From NCBI GenBank assembly GCA_900617975.1, contig UZAE01000074.1, positions 1 to 43,226 of the forward strand: 43,226 nucleotides of DNA. Reading direction: 5' to 3'. This document shows, piece after piece, positions 11,173-22,820 of this stretch (within the stretch, counting starts at the first letter, position 1; each line of letters begins with the position of its first letter). The translations under genes were made by a program, and so were the position numbers. Origin of the DNA: Rodentolepis nana (lineage: Eukaryota > Platyhelminthes > Cestoda > Cyclophyllidea > Hymenolepididae). Under the pieces are notes generated by a model. The model did no database searches, was not told the origin of the DNA, and saw nothing but the letters and a program-made list of their open reading frames with translations.

Positions 11173-14100
11173 AAAAAATGCAGTAATTGGTAGTGTCTAT
11201 ATTCTTATTTAAATAGCATTGCAAAGCATTTCAGTTTTGAACTTAATATTTTATACTTTTTTTAAAATTATTGGACCCAATATATTTTTTCGATATATAT
11301 TATTATATTTTTTATCTATTTTAAAACTAAAATATGTATTCGGTATATTTTTTGAGCACCAAGTGTGGTATTGAACATGTGTTTTATAAATATCACTGCG
11401 TTCTCAATGTGATGGTTTAGCAGCTCACTAGTTTACGAAATATATCATATATAATTTTCATATGTTTATTATACAAAATGTATAGGGTAAATTAAGAAGC
11501 TACTAAATCATACTTATTATCATTTAGAACATATATCAATTTTAGTTAGTCTTCATTAATTATTTGTTGTTGTTTCGTTTCTCAGCGGGTGTAATAAAAT
11601 TACTGAAAAGCTTATTTGACTTTCAACTTTAAAGTTAAATAACGTCGATCTTTTACATCACTCTGTTAAAGTTCTTACTAACTTCTGTTATCTTAATGAA
11701 AAATACCAAAGGAGTTGTTGCAGTGTCCTTCAGCTCTATCTCATATCGTTCATATTATCTTTACTCCTGAGGAAACACTGATGCCTTTTTAATTGTCAGT
11801 AGAGTTTCTCCGCTCTAATCTCTTGAGCTCTAATGAAACAAAAAGGCACTTTTTATTTAATCGCAAATTTGATGATATTATTATTTTGAAAATTATTTTT
11901 ATTTGAAAGCGTTGATTTCTTTAATCCAGATAGTAATGCATTTTCAATAATCTAGAACAATATGATAATGTGTTATTTTGTAGAAAATTGCCATTTTAAC
12001 GTAGAGCGGAATCTGTTTCTGTTGAAGTAAATATGGACAAAATACACACATTGGTATGGGCGGCTTTGGAAAAAATATCAAGAACTCACTTGAATGTATG
12101 TTATATCTCACTTGGATAAAATTCGATCCCAAAAGACCAAATCATGTCTGTTGAAGCTGATTTTTGGACACAAAGGAGGTTCGAAATGAACAAAAGTGTA
12201 ACATGCAAACTAATTTTGAAAAAATTTATATCAATATATATTTATATAATTTTATAACATTCGTTTAATAAAAGAATATAAGTTAAGTGAAACAACGGGC
12301 GATTTAAGTAGCTTTAGTGATGAATAAATTAGATTTGCATTACGATGTACAGAAAATATTTTTTAAAGGTGGAGTGGCACTCCAAAAGCGTGATTAAAAA
12401 AATTTACTAAATACTCAAAAATAAATTTTCGATTAAGTATAAACTTGTGATCATCATTCGAGTGGATCCAACTTATTGGAAGCTTGTTCACTGTAGAAGT
12501 GCATAGGAAATCGGGTTTCTAAGATTGGAAGTTTACATACTTCTGATTGTTTGGTGTTCTCCTTGTTATTCATGCATGTTTAAAACTATTAAAATAAAAA
12601 AACTCAACTAAACCCTTGGTTTTTATTCAAGTCTTGCTTCAGTCGATCTTCACGCATCTTTGCTAATTCAATTAAAATTTGTGAAGTTCCAGAATGTTTA
12701 TGGTTTCTTTATAAGCACTCTTTTAATTACCTTTGCCAAGGTTTCCTTATTTATTATTTGTAGTACGCTTTCTTTGTCATTTAAGTTTTTCGTTCAAGAC
12801 AATCAAATGATCGTCAAAAAACACGTATTATTAAGATTATTTTTGCGGTTTACGGTTTCAAACGCCTTTGCTTTACTTTACCTGCTCACAACTAATTATT
12901 GGCCATTTCAGTATGATATGATAAACTATATACATTTCTTGTGGTTGGTCAGAAGGAAGGAGACATGGAGGAGATGAAACCACAAAAAGAAAGCCCTGTT
13001 TTATAGCGTTTTCTATTGTTGACGACACGTCATTAACATGACCAAATCACATTTTGATATTTTTTATCTTAACGATTAATAAATCGTCTATGAAAATTTT
13101 TGAAACCTTTAGAAATTTGTGTTCTGAACCAAAGTAAAAAATTAAATTAGCTAATAAAGTATTGATGTTAGATAGATCGAGCAATAAAAACAAATACTTA
13201 TCATTTTATCGAAAAGGGTTTTGAAAATTCTTCATGGGTCTCTCCGAAATTGTATTTTAATTTTGTAACTTTAGGTTTAGGGATTTCTTGCCGAAAGTAA
13301 ATTAATTTAGTAAAAACTTAATTTTAAAAATGTAAGGGAATAGTTACATTCCCAAATCTTTATTTCTTATTATTTTGTGTATTTTGCTTTTGTGAAACAT
13401 TCGAATGTCATAAATTTGAAGTGAATTATGCCAAAAGATAATGAACTGGCAAGGCATTTACTTATTAATTTTACCACTCCGATTGCACCAATAATTATGT
13501 AAAAAGATAGAAAGGGTGTAACATCACTTTTACGCTACCTAAAGTATTGACATTTTATTTATAGAAAAAATGCTCAAAATAAATTTATGATAATCCTCTT
13601 GAAAACATTTGGAAATATTTACAGATTAGAGTACTGTTATCCAAATTCATCTTTTAAAAGTACTTTGTTGTAATCATCATAAACTTACTTCACATAATTA
13701 GCAAATTTGCAGCAAAAAACGTATAAATATTAATTATAATTGATGAAATCTACTACGAATGCACTATGTTCACGTGATTATGTTATAAATGTATAACTTT
13801 TTGCAATTTATTTTGTGTCATTTAATAAGACAATTTAACTTTCAATCGCACTTGGTTTCAACTTCAAAATAATAATGAAGGCAAATATGATCAGGAAATG
13901 CTGAATTGTAAGTTATTTTCATTTCTAAATACCCAACTTGCTGTGTTTGAAATTCATCGACATTTCCAATTAAAACTGAAGTTCTAGGACAGTTCTTTAA
14001 AATGGTTTAATAAATTGTGATTCACTATGCAAATCAAACTGAGCCTTTTAATTTCTTGACTTCGTAAGGTGCAATAATCAGACATATATGTTAACTTCGC

Positions 14101-15326
14101 TTATTCTAATTTTATTCTAAGATAATCAAAACTAGCCGGAGGAATGACTCCTTATTCTAATGATATTGATAATTTAATAAATAATTTTTGACTTAAAGTT
14201 ATTCTTCAATTATTTAAAATGTATATAGTTATATAAATTGAAATACACAATTCTTTTGTTACTTTCGTTAAAATAACATTCACAATTTTGTTCCGATAAC
14301 ACTGATACTCTCACAGAACTTCCTTAATGTTAATTTTAAGATTAATTAACGTTCATAAATTTCTATATTTCTCATTGCAGAAATGAAGCATAGTTGAAAT
14401 TTTAAATATCGCCTGGGGAGAACAAGTATAAGACTGCAGTTAAATATCAATTTATTCTATTGTTGACAACACGATTTTTTCAATCAATGTGAGTATGGTT
14501 GCGTGATTCGCCAGGAAAATCGTTTGCCAATGCGATTGCTCAGCTTATTTGAATTGATTCAATGAAAAACGTGTGAAATAGATAGTGGAGTATTTGGAAA
14601 TTTCTCAAAGTCATTATGTTAATTCGGAACATTTTGAATAACTTTAATTATGAGAGTTGCCAAATCGAGTTGCCGATAATTTAGCGCATTAATTGTAATA
14701 TTATATAATATATAGTTGATATGATGCTTTCTAATGTCAAATGTAATTGAACATGTCTACTTTATAAAGTTTTTGCTTAATTAATTAGCGCATTATTACG
14801 TGCGAAATAATAATAGGTTTTTTTAAAATGCAAGTAATATTTAGAAAAAGCAAATTATTTAAAAAAATAACTGGCTTCTCTTTTCTCATTCTAATGCAAA
14901 TCTTGCGCACTATTTTAAAAAATAACACACAATGTTTCTCAGCAACGATTAATGGCAATCATCTACATCTTATATTTTCTCTCTTCAATTTGAAATTTAA
15001 TTTGTTTGACTGTTTCATACATAAGAAGTTTAATGAACAAGTATTGACCAGTACTAATTACTGAATACTCTTTGTTAGAGACTTTGAGAAGTGCCTTTAG
15101 AATCCGTTATATAACCAATAAAGCACTAAAATTTGAATGCAAAAAGTTTAAAATTGCCAAATAAAATGTACGAAATAGTTAAGCACTTAAAGTTATTTAC
15201 CTTGACTGGGATTCTCAATAATATGCAAATAGCTTTTGAGATATACTGTACCTAATGGGCCTTCAATAATGGGCTAATTTGTACGTTGCTTTATGCAATC
15301 GTGTTCCTAAAAGACTAATATATCTC
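11173..15326. other. non-coding stretch, no gene recognised
   Basis: No supported gene. A nested inverted repeat is present at 11782-11848 and a small dyad GGAGTGGCACTCC near 12372. The open frame at 12660-12977 starts with TTG and is F/L/I-rich with no family motif. The frame at 14828-15064 likewise shows nothing recognisable. Confidence 0.6.
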
Positions 15327-15338
15327 CATTCTATAGAT

Positions 15339-15386
15339 TTATTTATTTCAAATGGCAAGCCTTATGATATTTATCATTAGCCCTTT
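15339..15386 (-). mobile_element. 48-bp 5'-truncated copy with perfect 12-bp target duplication (copy G)
   Basis: The insert consists only of the tail end of the short family: a TTATTTATTTCAAATGGCA stretch, then ATGATATTTATCATTAGCCC. It is flanked on both sides by CATTCTATAGAT (15327-15338 and 15387-15398), a perfect 12-bp direct repeat. Severe loss of the 5' end with an intact tail and a target duplication is the hallmark of aborted target-primed reverse transcription. Confidence 0.88.
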
Positions 15387-15398
15387 CATTCTATAGAT

Positions 15399-18300
15399 AA
15401 TAGTGATAATAAAATATTATTATACTCGATATTTCTAATGTTTAACAATTTATTTTGTCTCAAGTTCACAATTTGGTCTATTCGCCTTTATATCATAAAT
15501 CCGTCTTTTTAAATGTAATTATCCCAATTGATTTAATAGGTAAAAGTCCATATTAAGATGAAAGATGTCAACATTAAAATTAATGATCATCAAACAAACC
15601 AAACCTTCTTTTAGCAATTTCAAAGTAGATTTTCAAGCTCAACATTAGACAATCTTTTCCGACGTAAACTTGATAAACTTGAGGTAATTTAATTTTTAAT
15701 TTAAGTTAAATCAAATAAACTAAAGCAAATAACACTATTCTTTGTTTTGAATGTTGAAAACTTATAAATTGACGAACGGAAAATATTTGCTCAAATACAG
15801 CAGAGAAAATGGGTTACGATTTGATCTCACTAGTTTTAAAAATTATGGCCTTGTATCATAATTAATTAATTTATTCTTATTTTGAAATTTTTACCAACAA
15901 TAGCCTAATTCACCTTTATTTTTTCCTCATTTTATCAATATTTCTTTATTAATGTAATTCACCTAAGCTCACTGTCTCAATATGAAGAAATAAAAGTTCG
16001 AATTAAGTCATCTTTTCTTCTGTACGACACTCAGTTGATAACGGAAGGGTAAATGTCAAGTTTAACACAAATTTCTGTTTGCCTATAATTTTATGATGGT
16101 AAGTGCTTTTGAAATATCAAATGTCATTAAGCACTAATTAAATAACTTTTAAGATGTATGCTATCTATTTCTGGCAAATTTAAATAAAAAGCCTTTTGCT
16201 CACAATATTTAAGCAACCATTACACTCTTCGTCAGGCTGCGATTCATGAGACATTTGCAATAAGTAAATGTCTTTGCTTCACGTTTAATTCCAATAACAA
16301 TTTTGAAAAATTTCACGGTTTCAATATTCAAATGATTCTTTCTCTAGATCTCTAAACCCTTTTGTATTTTAAATTTTAAAACCTATATAATCTCTTTCCC
16401 CTTGCGATCGATACTTTACATGAGACGAATCTTCTAAACCCGCATTTCGTAGTCAGATGAAATAGTGTAAGCAAAAATTGCTCGATGCATGGATCTATTA
16501 CGAATAAAGTAATAAAATGAATTGAAATTTTAAATTGCCAAAATGTTTGCTTTTATTTTTATTAGTCCAATGAAAAGGAAAAGTTTATGAATGAAGGTAA
16601 GATATACTCGTAATAACATCGATGATAAACGTCTAAAGGATTTAGTTTTGTGTGCTTCTTTAACTCTTGTTCACACTATCAAATAAAAACAACTTAACTG
16701 ACATATGTCCCAATTTTCCTTTCATCGCATACCGTCAACCGAAGAACTTTCTCCCATCTCAACTGCAAACTCTTTAAGACGTCCTACTGAATTTATCAGA
16801 GCTTTAAATCTTAAAAAGATTCATTAAAATTTTGCTTATGCAAAAATAATGGAAATCCGATAGTCTCAAATTTAAACACGTAATATTAATGAATTACAGA
16901 AAATATTTAATTTTTACGATCTAATACAAATATTTTGCCTTAATTAATCTGTTGTGTAAGTCCAAATTATTCCTAGTAAATTTGTGCCAACTATTTTGAT
17001 ATTTTAGAATTTCGTTTTTGAATATCCTGATTGTCTTACTTAAAAATCTTCATTTAATTTCCCTTAATAAATTAAGTCTTATTAAAAAATGATGAATAAA
17101 TAAGCTGTAAAATGCATTTCAAACTGTGCAACTCCATTCCTTCTAAATAGTAATTTTAAAAAATAATTGCATTTTAATATTTTGATAGAAAATGATTATG
17201 CAATCAACATAATAAGATTGAATAAAAAAATGCAAAATGGTACACCAGAATCAATAATGTCAATTAATTTTTTGTCCATTTGTGTTGGTCAACTTTAAAA
17301 TTCTAAATTTGAACTAAACCAAGTCAAAAAGTTTAAAGATGCAATATTATATTTTTTGCTGAAAAGATTCGAATAATTTTTATATTTGCATTCTCTTTGA
17401 ACTCAGTAGAAATGCCAATAATCTTTGATCTTGAATTTGCCATTTCGTGAATGAATTCATTTTAAAATGCCAACTTTTAAAAAAGTGTTTAGATTTAAAA
17501 TTAGAAAAATTTTCATCTTTCAATTCAATGATTTTATTCTGCATTTTTTAAAATTTGAAGACTTTCTTAATAAGTTAATTTAAATTCAAATTTGTAAAAG
17601 CAATCGTCATGGATTAGGTAGCCCGTTGTAAGTTTAAGGAAAGCAAATATGTATATTGATGTTAACAAATTCTTTCAAACTTCAAATGCATCATTATATG
17701 TTGACATATGTTTATCAAAATTTAAAAAAACTAAATTTACTTCCATAATACATCTTTTATGCAGAAATTGAAGTCATACAAATTATCGATCTCTTGATCT
17801 AATTGAAAAGCCAATTTCTACGTCCAAATGGCATGAATAGTTTTAAGTAGAACTCACCGAACACCGCCAAAAATACAGACGTATAACCTAATTAGATTTT
17901 GTTCTAAAAGTTTTAAAGTGTTTTTTAAAATTTATTTTCACTTCATTAGGTATATATTTCCGTTATATGCTCCATTGGTGCATTCAATTATAAATAATAT
18001 CATTGCCTTTGAATACGGTTTTATAAGAGATTTGTAAATTTAACGGCGGATAATTACATGCCATGTAATTAAATAGAAGCAGAGAGATTGGATTTTGATC
18101 TATTTCGGTGATATATTACTAATAATTATTTAAAAATTTGATAAATGAAAAAAATATTTTTCTTAATATTTTACCATTGTAACACTGAGCGTCAATGTGA
18201 ATCTGTAATGTAAAGTTTTATGCTTTTGAATATAAATAGTTTTTATTTTATCGTAAATTAGTTCTCCACCATTTAATATTTATCATCATAAATTTTTATA

Positions 18301-19511
18301 TGAGGATCATTAACTTAGAACAAAAACCATTTGGTAAGCATTAAAGTGAAATAAATGAAGTACAGAATGATTCCATAATTACTTAAAAAATGAGCGAAAT
18401 ATTGATATTCAATCAATCACGCTACGAATTTAATAAAGAACAAGACAACTTTAAACGACTTTGAAAACGAAAAATACTTGAAACAACGACGTATCTCCTT
18501 AAAATTTAGTCCTGGGAAAAGCTACATATTTTGGTAGTATCTAAATGAAAAATGAAAATTCATATTCATTGAGTTGGTAGCACTACTTTTGATTCCTGCT
18601 TTGAGTTAACCTAATTTGATCGAAACTAAAAATGTCAAATGTGTTTGGCATGCAATCATACTGTCTACGTTGTCAACTAATAATTTAGCAAAAACCACCT
18701 GAATGTTTGATTTATGTAACAATTTTAACTGCTTTTAATAAAAAATGAACATTTTCATAACACGTTTTGCATAACCTAGTCTTTCATTAAATCTCACAAA
18801 AGATTTGAATTAAAATTTTATAAATACCTTCAAACTTCGTCAGTTATTAAGGCGTGGAAAGCACTCACTCCCCAAGCATAAAAATTACGGTAATTTCCCA
18901 AATTTGCACGGTAAAGCCTTTGGGGATTAAGTGAGATATGGAAATGATTATGTTAAACTGCTATCCGATTTAAAGAATTGAATTTAAATAGTAATCAAGA
19001 TTTTTTAAAAGGACAACTAAATAAGGGTACATGCTATGCGCAAATAAAAATGGTAAGTCTTCGAGGCCTATTTCAAAGCTTTATTTACTTTTATTTTGAA
19101 AAGTGCTGATTTTAGTTTAATTAGTGGCAATGAAATTGGATAAAACCTCTAATTATAACAAATATATATGGATCTCTTATAAAGAGCTAATGCAGCTTTG
19201 AAACTATTTATAACCGTTTGAAGTTAGGAAGGCCCAATTTGCAGAACCTAATAATGAATTTTGTTTCATTTTATATCAAAAAAATACTATGAATTATTTT
19301 TCGGTGAAACAAATTTAGATATTTGCTTTGATATAATTCTTCCCATTTAAAAATTTCCCTTAAAGGACACAACTACTAACAACATTTAGGATACAATATT
19401 TCATTACCGATTGGTAAAATAATAATCTTTGATTTATACTCAGTGATCCCCTTGGCAAGATCTCATGACTTGGAAAGATTCCCAGGGTAAGCTAAGCTAC
19501 TGATGTGCTAT
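15399..19511. other. non-coding stretch, no gene recognised
   Basis: No open frame with recognisable content. The one notable structure is the 21-bp palindrome at 18051-18071. Confidence 0.6.
18051..18071. repeat. perfect palindrome, 10+1+10
   Basis: TAATTACATG (18051-18060), a central C, then CATGTAATTA (18062-18071). It holds two inverted TAAT homeodomain-type cores. It could be a dimer binding site. A palindrome of this length is only marginally surprising in 43 kb of AT-rich sequence. Confidence 0.5.
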
Positions 19512-19852
19512 ATATTTATTTTTATTTATTTATTTCAAATGGCAGGCGTTTTGATAGTTATCTTTAGCCCTTAGCTGACTTCAAACTTCACAGAGGGAAG
19601 AAACACCAAAGTGAGTAAAATTCAAGAGGGGGGGGGGGGGGGGGCCGAAGAGTGATTTGCAGATGTAAAAGAGGTAGACATAATGATGGTGAGTGGGGTA
19701 AGGTGAGTGCTGTAGAAGTGGTCCACAATGACATACAATGGGGTCATGGTAGTTAGAAGTTAGTTGTCAACTGTCGATAAATAGAATTTTTTGCCGAATG
19801 AGTACACGTTGCCCAGGGTGCACCAAGTAAAAGTAAGTCTATCGCACTCCCC
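19512..19852 (-). mobile_element. short retroposed element, full length (copy B), with G17 tract
   Basis: About 341 bp with the same order as copy C: tail at the left (TTTATTTATTTATTTCAAAT), GGCAGGCGTTTTGATAG, then the internal region, GCCCAGGGTGCACCA and AAGTAAGTCTATCGCACTCC at the 5' end. An uninterrupted run of 17 G lies at 19628-19644, where copy A has six G and copy D eleven C on the other strand. Flanking GCTAT (19507-19511 and 19853-19857) may be a remnant of the target duplication but is too short to be sure. Confidence 0.88.
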
Positions 19853-20204
19853 GCTATGCCATAGGGAAAATATACTTAAGGCAATAAATACGTTTACTTG
19901 ATTTGTGAGCTACTGAGTCAAATATTAGTCATTATCATACAATGAATTGACTGTTGATTGATTCAGTGACTGACTGAGTGGTTTCTATGATCATAAACTC
20001 ATTAGCTCAATTTTTGACAAGTAGAACGGCCTCACCTTTGAATACTTAAATGTATGAGATTTGGTTTTTCAACCATGAATCAATTTATATTAATCTACTA
20101 TTATAAAGTAGACATTAATCTATAAAAAAAAGCAACAGCCATCATTTTAATAATAGATTTGAAGTGGCCAATTCGATTGAAATCATTACAATTCTTGTCT
20201 GTTG

Positions 20205-20252
20205 ACACCGGGCACTGTGGTTAAGCACTCGCTCTAATCAATTGGAATCGCT
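20205..20252 (+). repeat. second tRNA-like relic
   Basis: GGGCACTGTGGTTAAGCACT starting at 20210 has the A-box/D-arm layout of tRNAs and tRNA-derived SINEs. GGAATCGC at 20244-20251 may be the remains of a T-loop. It shares the TGTGG-TAA core with the relic at 7813-7830. The anticodon region is shortened, so it is not a functional tRNA. A decayed SINE head is the likeliest reading. Confidence 0.35.
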
Positions 20253-22424
20253 ATGAAATTTGAAGTTTTGGAACGTAATCTACTGCATTTCGCGAACAGT
20301 CAAAAGTAAAAATTTGAAATACAAATTAAGTAAAGTGATTTATGAAGTTTATGCCGTTTAACTTCAATCGATAGACTTTCTGAAAACCAGATTTTATAAC
20401 CCCACCCTCGGAAGTCAAGCTAATTAAGAAGTATGTACAATTCTTTATTTTTTCCTTTTAATATATTCTAAGCTAACATGGCTTATCTTTTCAGTGAATT
20501 GCATGCCACAGAATGCCTCTGGACAGTTTAGCAACAGCATGATGAATGTTTAACCTAAAAATGAATTTCCACTCCTCGTATTTTTTGATTCGCTCAAATC
20601 TTCCCCTTTGTTTGTCCTGGAGAATACTTTAAATTAAAACATCTAATTGGTTAAGATTTCGGCAAAGCATATGCTAGATGTCAGAAATTAAGTGTGTTTA
20701 AATTTGTTAAAAATTGTAACTAAAGCAAACAAAGGCGTATGTCATAAAAAGAGAAGTTTAAGGGTGCATGAATAAATATTTTGCTTGACTTTCACTTAAA
20801 ACACTTTCTACATGGTGCCTAAGATTGAAATATGTAAAGTTTGATGGAAATCAGAATAAATGGAACCGTTCTTAATTTCAGTCAAAATGAACGTTGATTC
20901 AGCATTTGTGCCTGAGCTTCTTTTGAATATATCCCCTCTATATCGCTCCATTCACGAGCAATCACTATCCTCACAATTGGTGGGGAAAAGACATGACCTT
21001 CCAAACAGCAGTGTAAAGCTTATATTCAATGCACACATTAAAGATCAATATTGATTAGATTAAGTAAAGCTAAATTAATTATACATAAATTGAAAATTAG
21101 TCAGACCAAAAGTTGGATTGAATGCTGTGAACATTATCGATATTAACTGAAAACCCCAGTATGGCCACCATATTACAAAAAAGAATGTTTGAAAATATAC
21201 ATTCGCCAATGCTTTACAATATGGATTTAATAATTTATTCAGATAATATATTCGGCATTTGTTTGCTTACTGGCCAAAGGGAGTCAAAACTCCATGTTCT
21301 CAGTTCGTAAAATTTCTAAAGAGTTCTCAAAAGGTGAAAAGTGGACGCATAGTTATCAATTTTACTCTTCGTATTTTTCTTTATAATAAAACTATGAGTA
21401 GAACAAATTTAATTTGCCTCTAAACAAGAATTATTATGGCCCGAGTCATCTGGATACTCGAATGTATTTTGATCAATAATCTCGGTAATAATGAGGGTGT
21501 CTTAAAGGTAAAGTGCTTTGATTTAGGCTACTGAGATAGGAAATTTAACTATTTCATTGTAAGTGGAGGAATTCAAAATGGAAATTATTGTTGTGTCTTC
21601 ACGCTTAAGTTTGGGCTTTAATGTTTGTTAGAAATAAGTGCATGGAACTTACACAAACATTAATAATTATCTTCGTTCTTACTTTGAGCTATATAGATCA
21701 ATTCAAAATTGTATTCGATATTTTACTTCATTTGAATTGTCAATTCATATACTAGATGAAACCAAATGATAGCTCAATCGACATCATTTTATACGGAAAT
21801 AGGTTCAGAGTGGGGTAACTATTTCAATGTCGATTCAGATTATGAAAAGTGCATGCATTCACCCATAAAATTAAAATTGAAAAATTTTAATCCAAATAAA
21901 TGCCTTTTGTTTGAAAATTGTTTTGCAATTTAATTCACAAAATCCATGTGTTATTGCTGCTAATGTCATGAAATTATTATTCACCTTCTCCGGCGCCATG
22001 AACATTAAAGAACTCAAGATCAAACAGAACATTGAATTAATGAACATGCTTTTCATGAAGGCAAATATTCGTATTTGAAGGTAATAATTTAATAACTTAA
22101 TGTCACTCAAGACCATTTTATTCCATATAAGAATCCATAAATAATTATTAGACTGTCATGAAATATCATAAGTTGAGCGCTTCAGGTTTATAAGAACCTG
22201 ATTTAATTTGAAAGTTATTTTAATGAAAATCGCTGCGTGCATTAATTGAAGATAGACGCGCAATCATATGGACCTTCTAGGCTTTCAAAACGGAGTCACA
22301 AGATGGCTTTTACTAAGCCCAGTTATTTTATCACAAAATATGTGCGTTACATATGACATTCAGTGCATAATACATAGAAGGAAAAAATTCAGGCATTTAA
22401 GTTCAATTATTTATCTTATTGACT

Positions 22425-22820
22425 TCATTTATGCAAGCTTATTTTAGCTAACTCGACGGGCAGATTAAATTTTGGATAGGAAATACGACACATAAACATG
22501 TTGACATAGAAAGGGGGTAACATTTCTATTGTCAGTTTAACCTTTACAGTATGCAATAAAACGCCTCTGTTTGCACAATCAGCGTCCTGATTGTCATCAT
22601 CATACCTTTTATAAGTCATAGTACATGCCAAAAGCAAAAAAGAATTGAAAGTAAAATGTGAGAAAACGGATATCTGTACTGTAATGGACCTATTTTTATT
22701 AATTTTATTTGAAATGAATGCATGATTCAATAGGTTTTGCACAATTAAACCAAATGGGGTTACAGCAAGCGTATATACACATTGAAGAGGGGAAATTTGT
22801 ATAAAACAAGTGGAACACAT
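22425..22820 (-). other. 131-codon open frame, coding status doubtful
   Basis: An unusually long frame for this region, but no domain, signal peptide or family motif is recognisable. Its make-up alternates hydrophobic blocks with lysine-rich ones, and a hairpin (22575-22594, arms ACAATCAG and CTGATTGT) lies inside it. In 43 kb read in six frames, one chance frame of this length is plausible. I do not assign a function. Confidence 0.12.

Noticed and set aside
12660..12977. 105-codon frame resembling a multi-spanning membrane protein
   Set aside because: It starts with TTG, and its F/L/I/Y bias is what AT-rich sequence gives by chance. No receptor motif is present.
13012..14476. TTCTATTGTTGAC-ACACG present near 13012 and again near 14458
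   Set aside because: A 19-base match with one difference and no extension on either side is compatible with chance.
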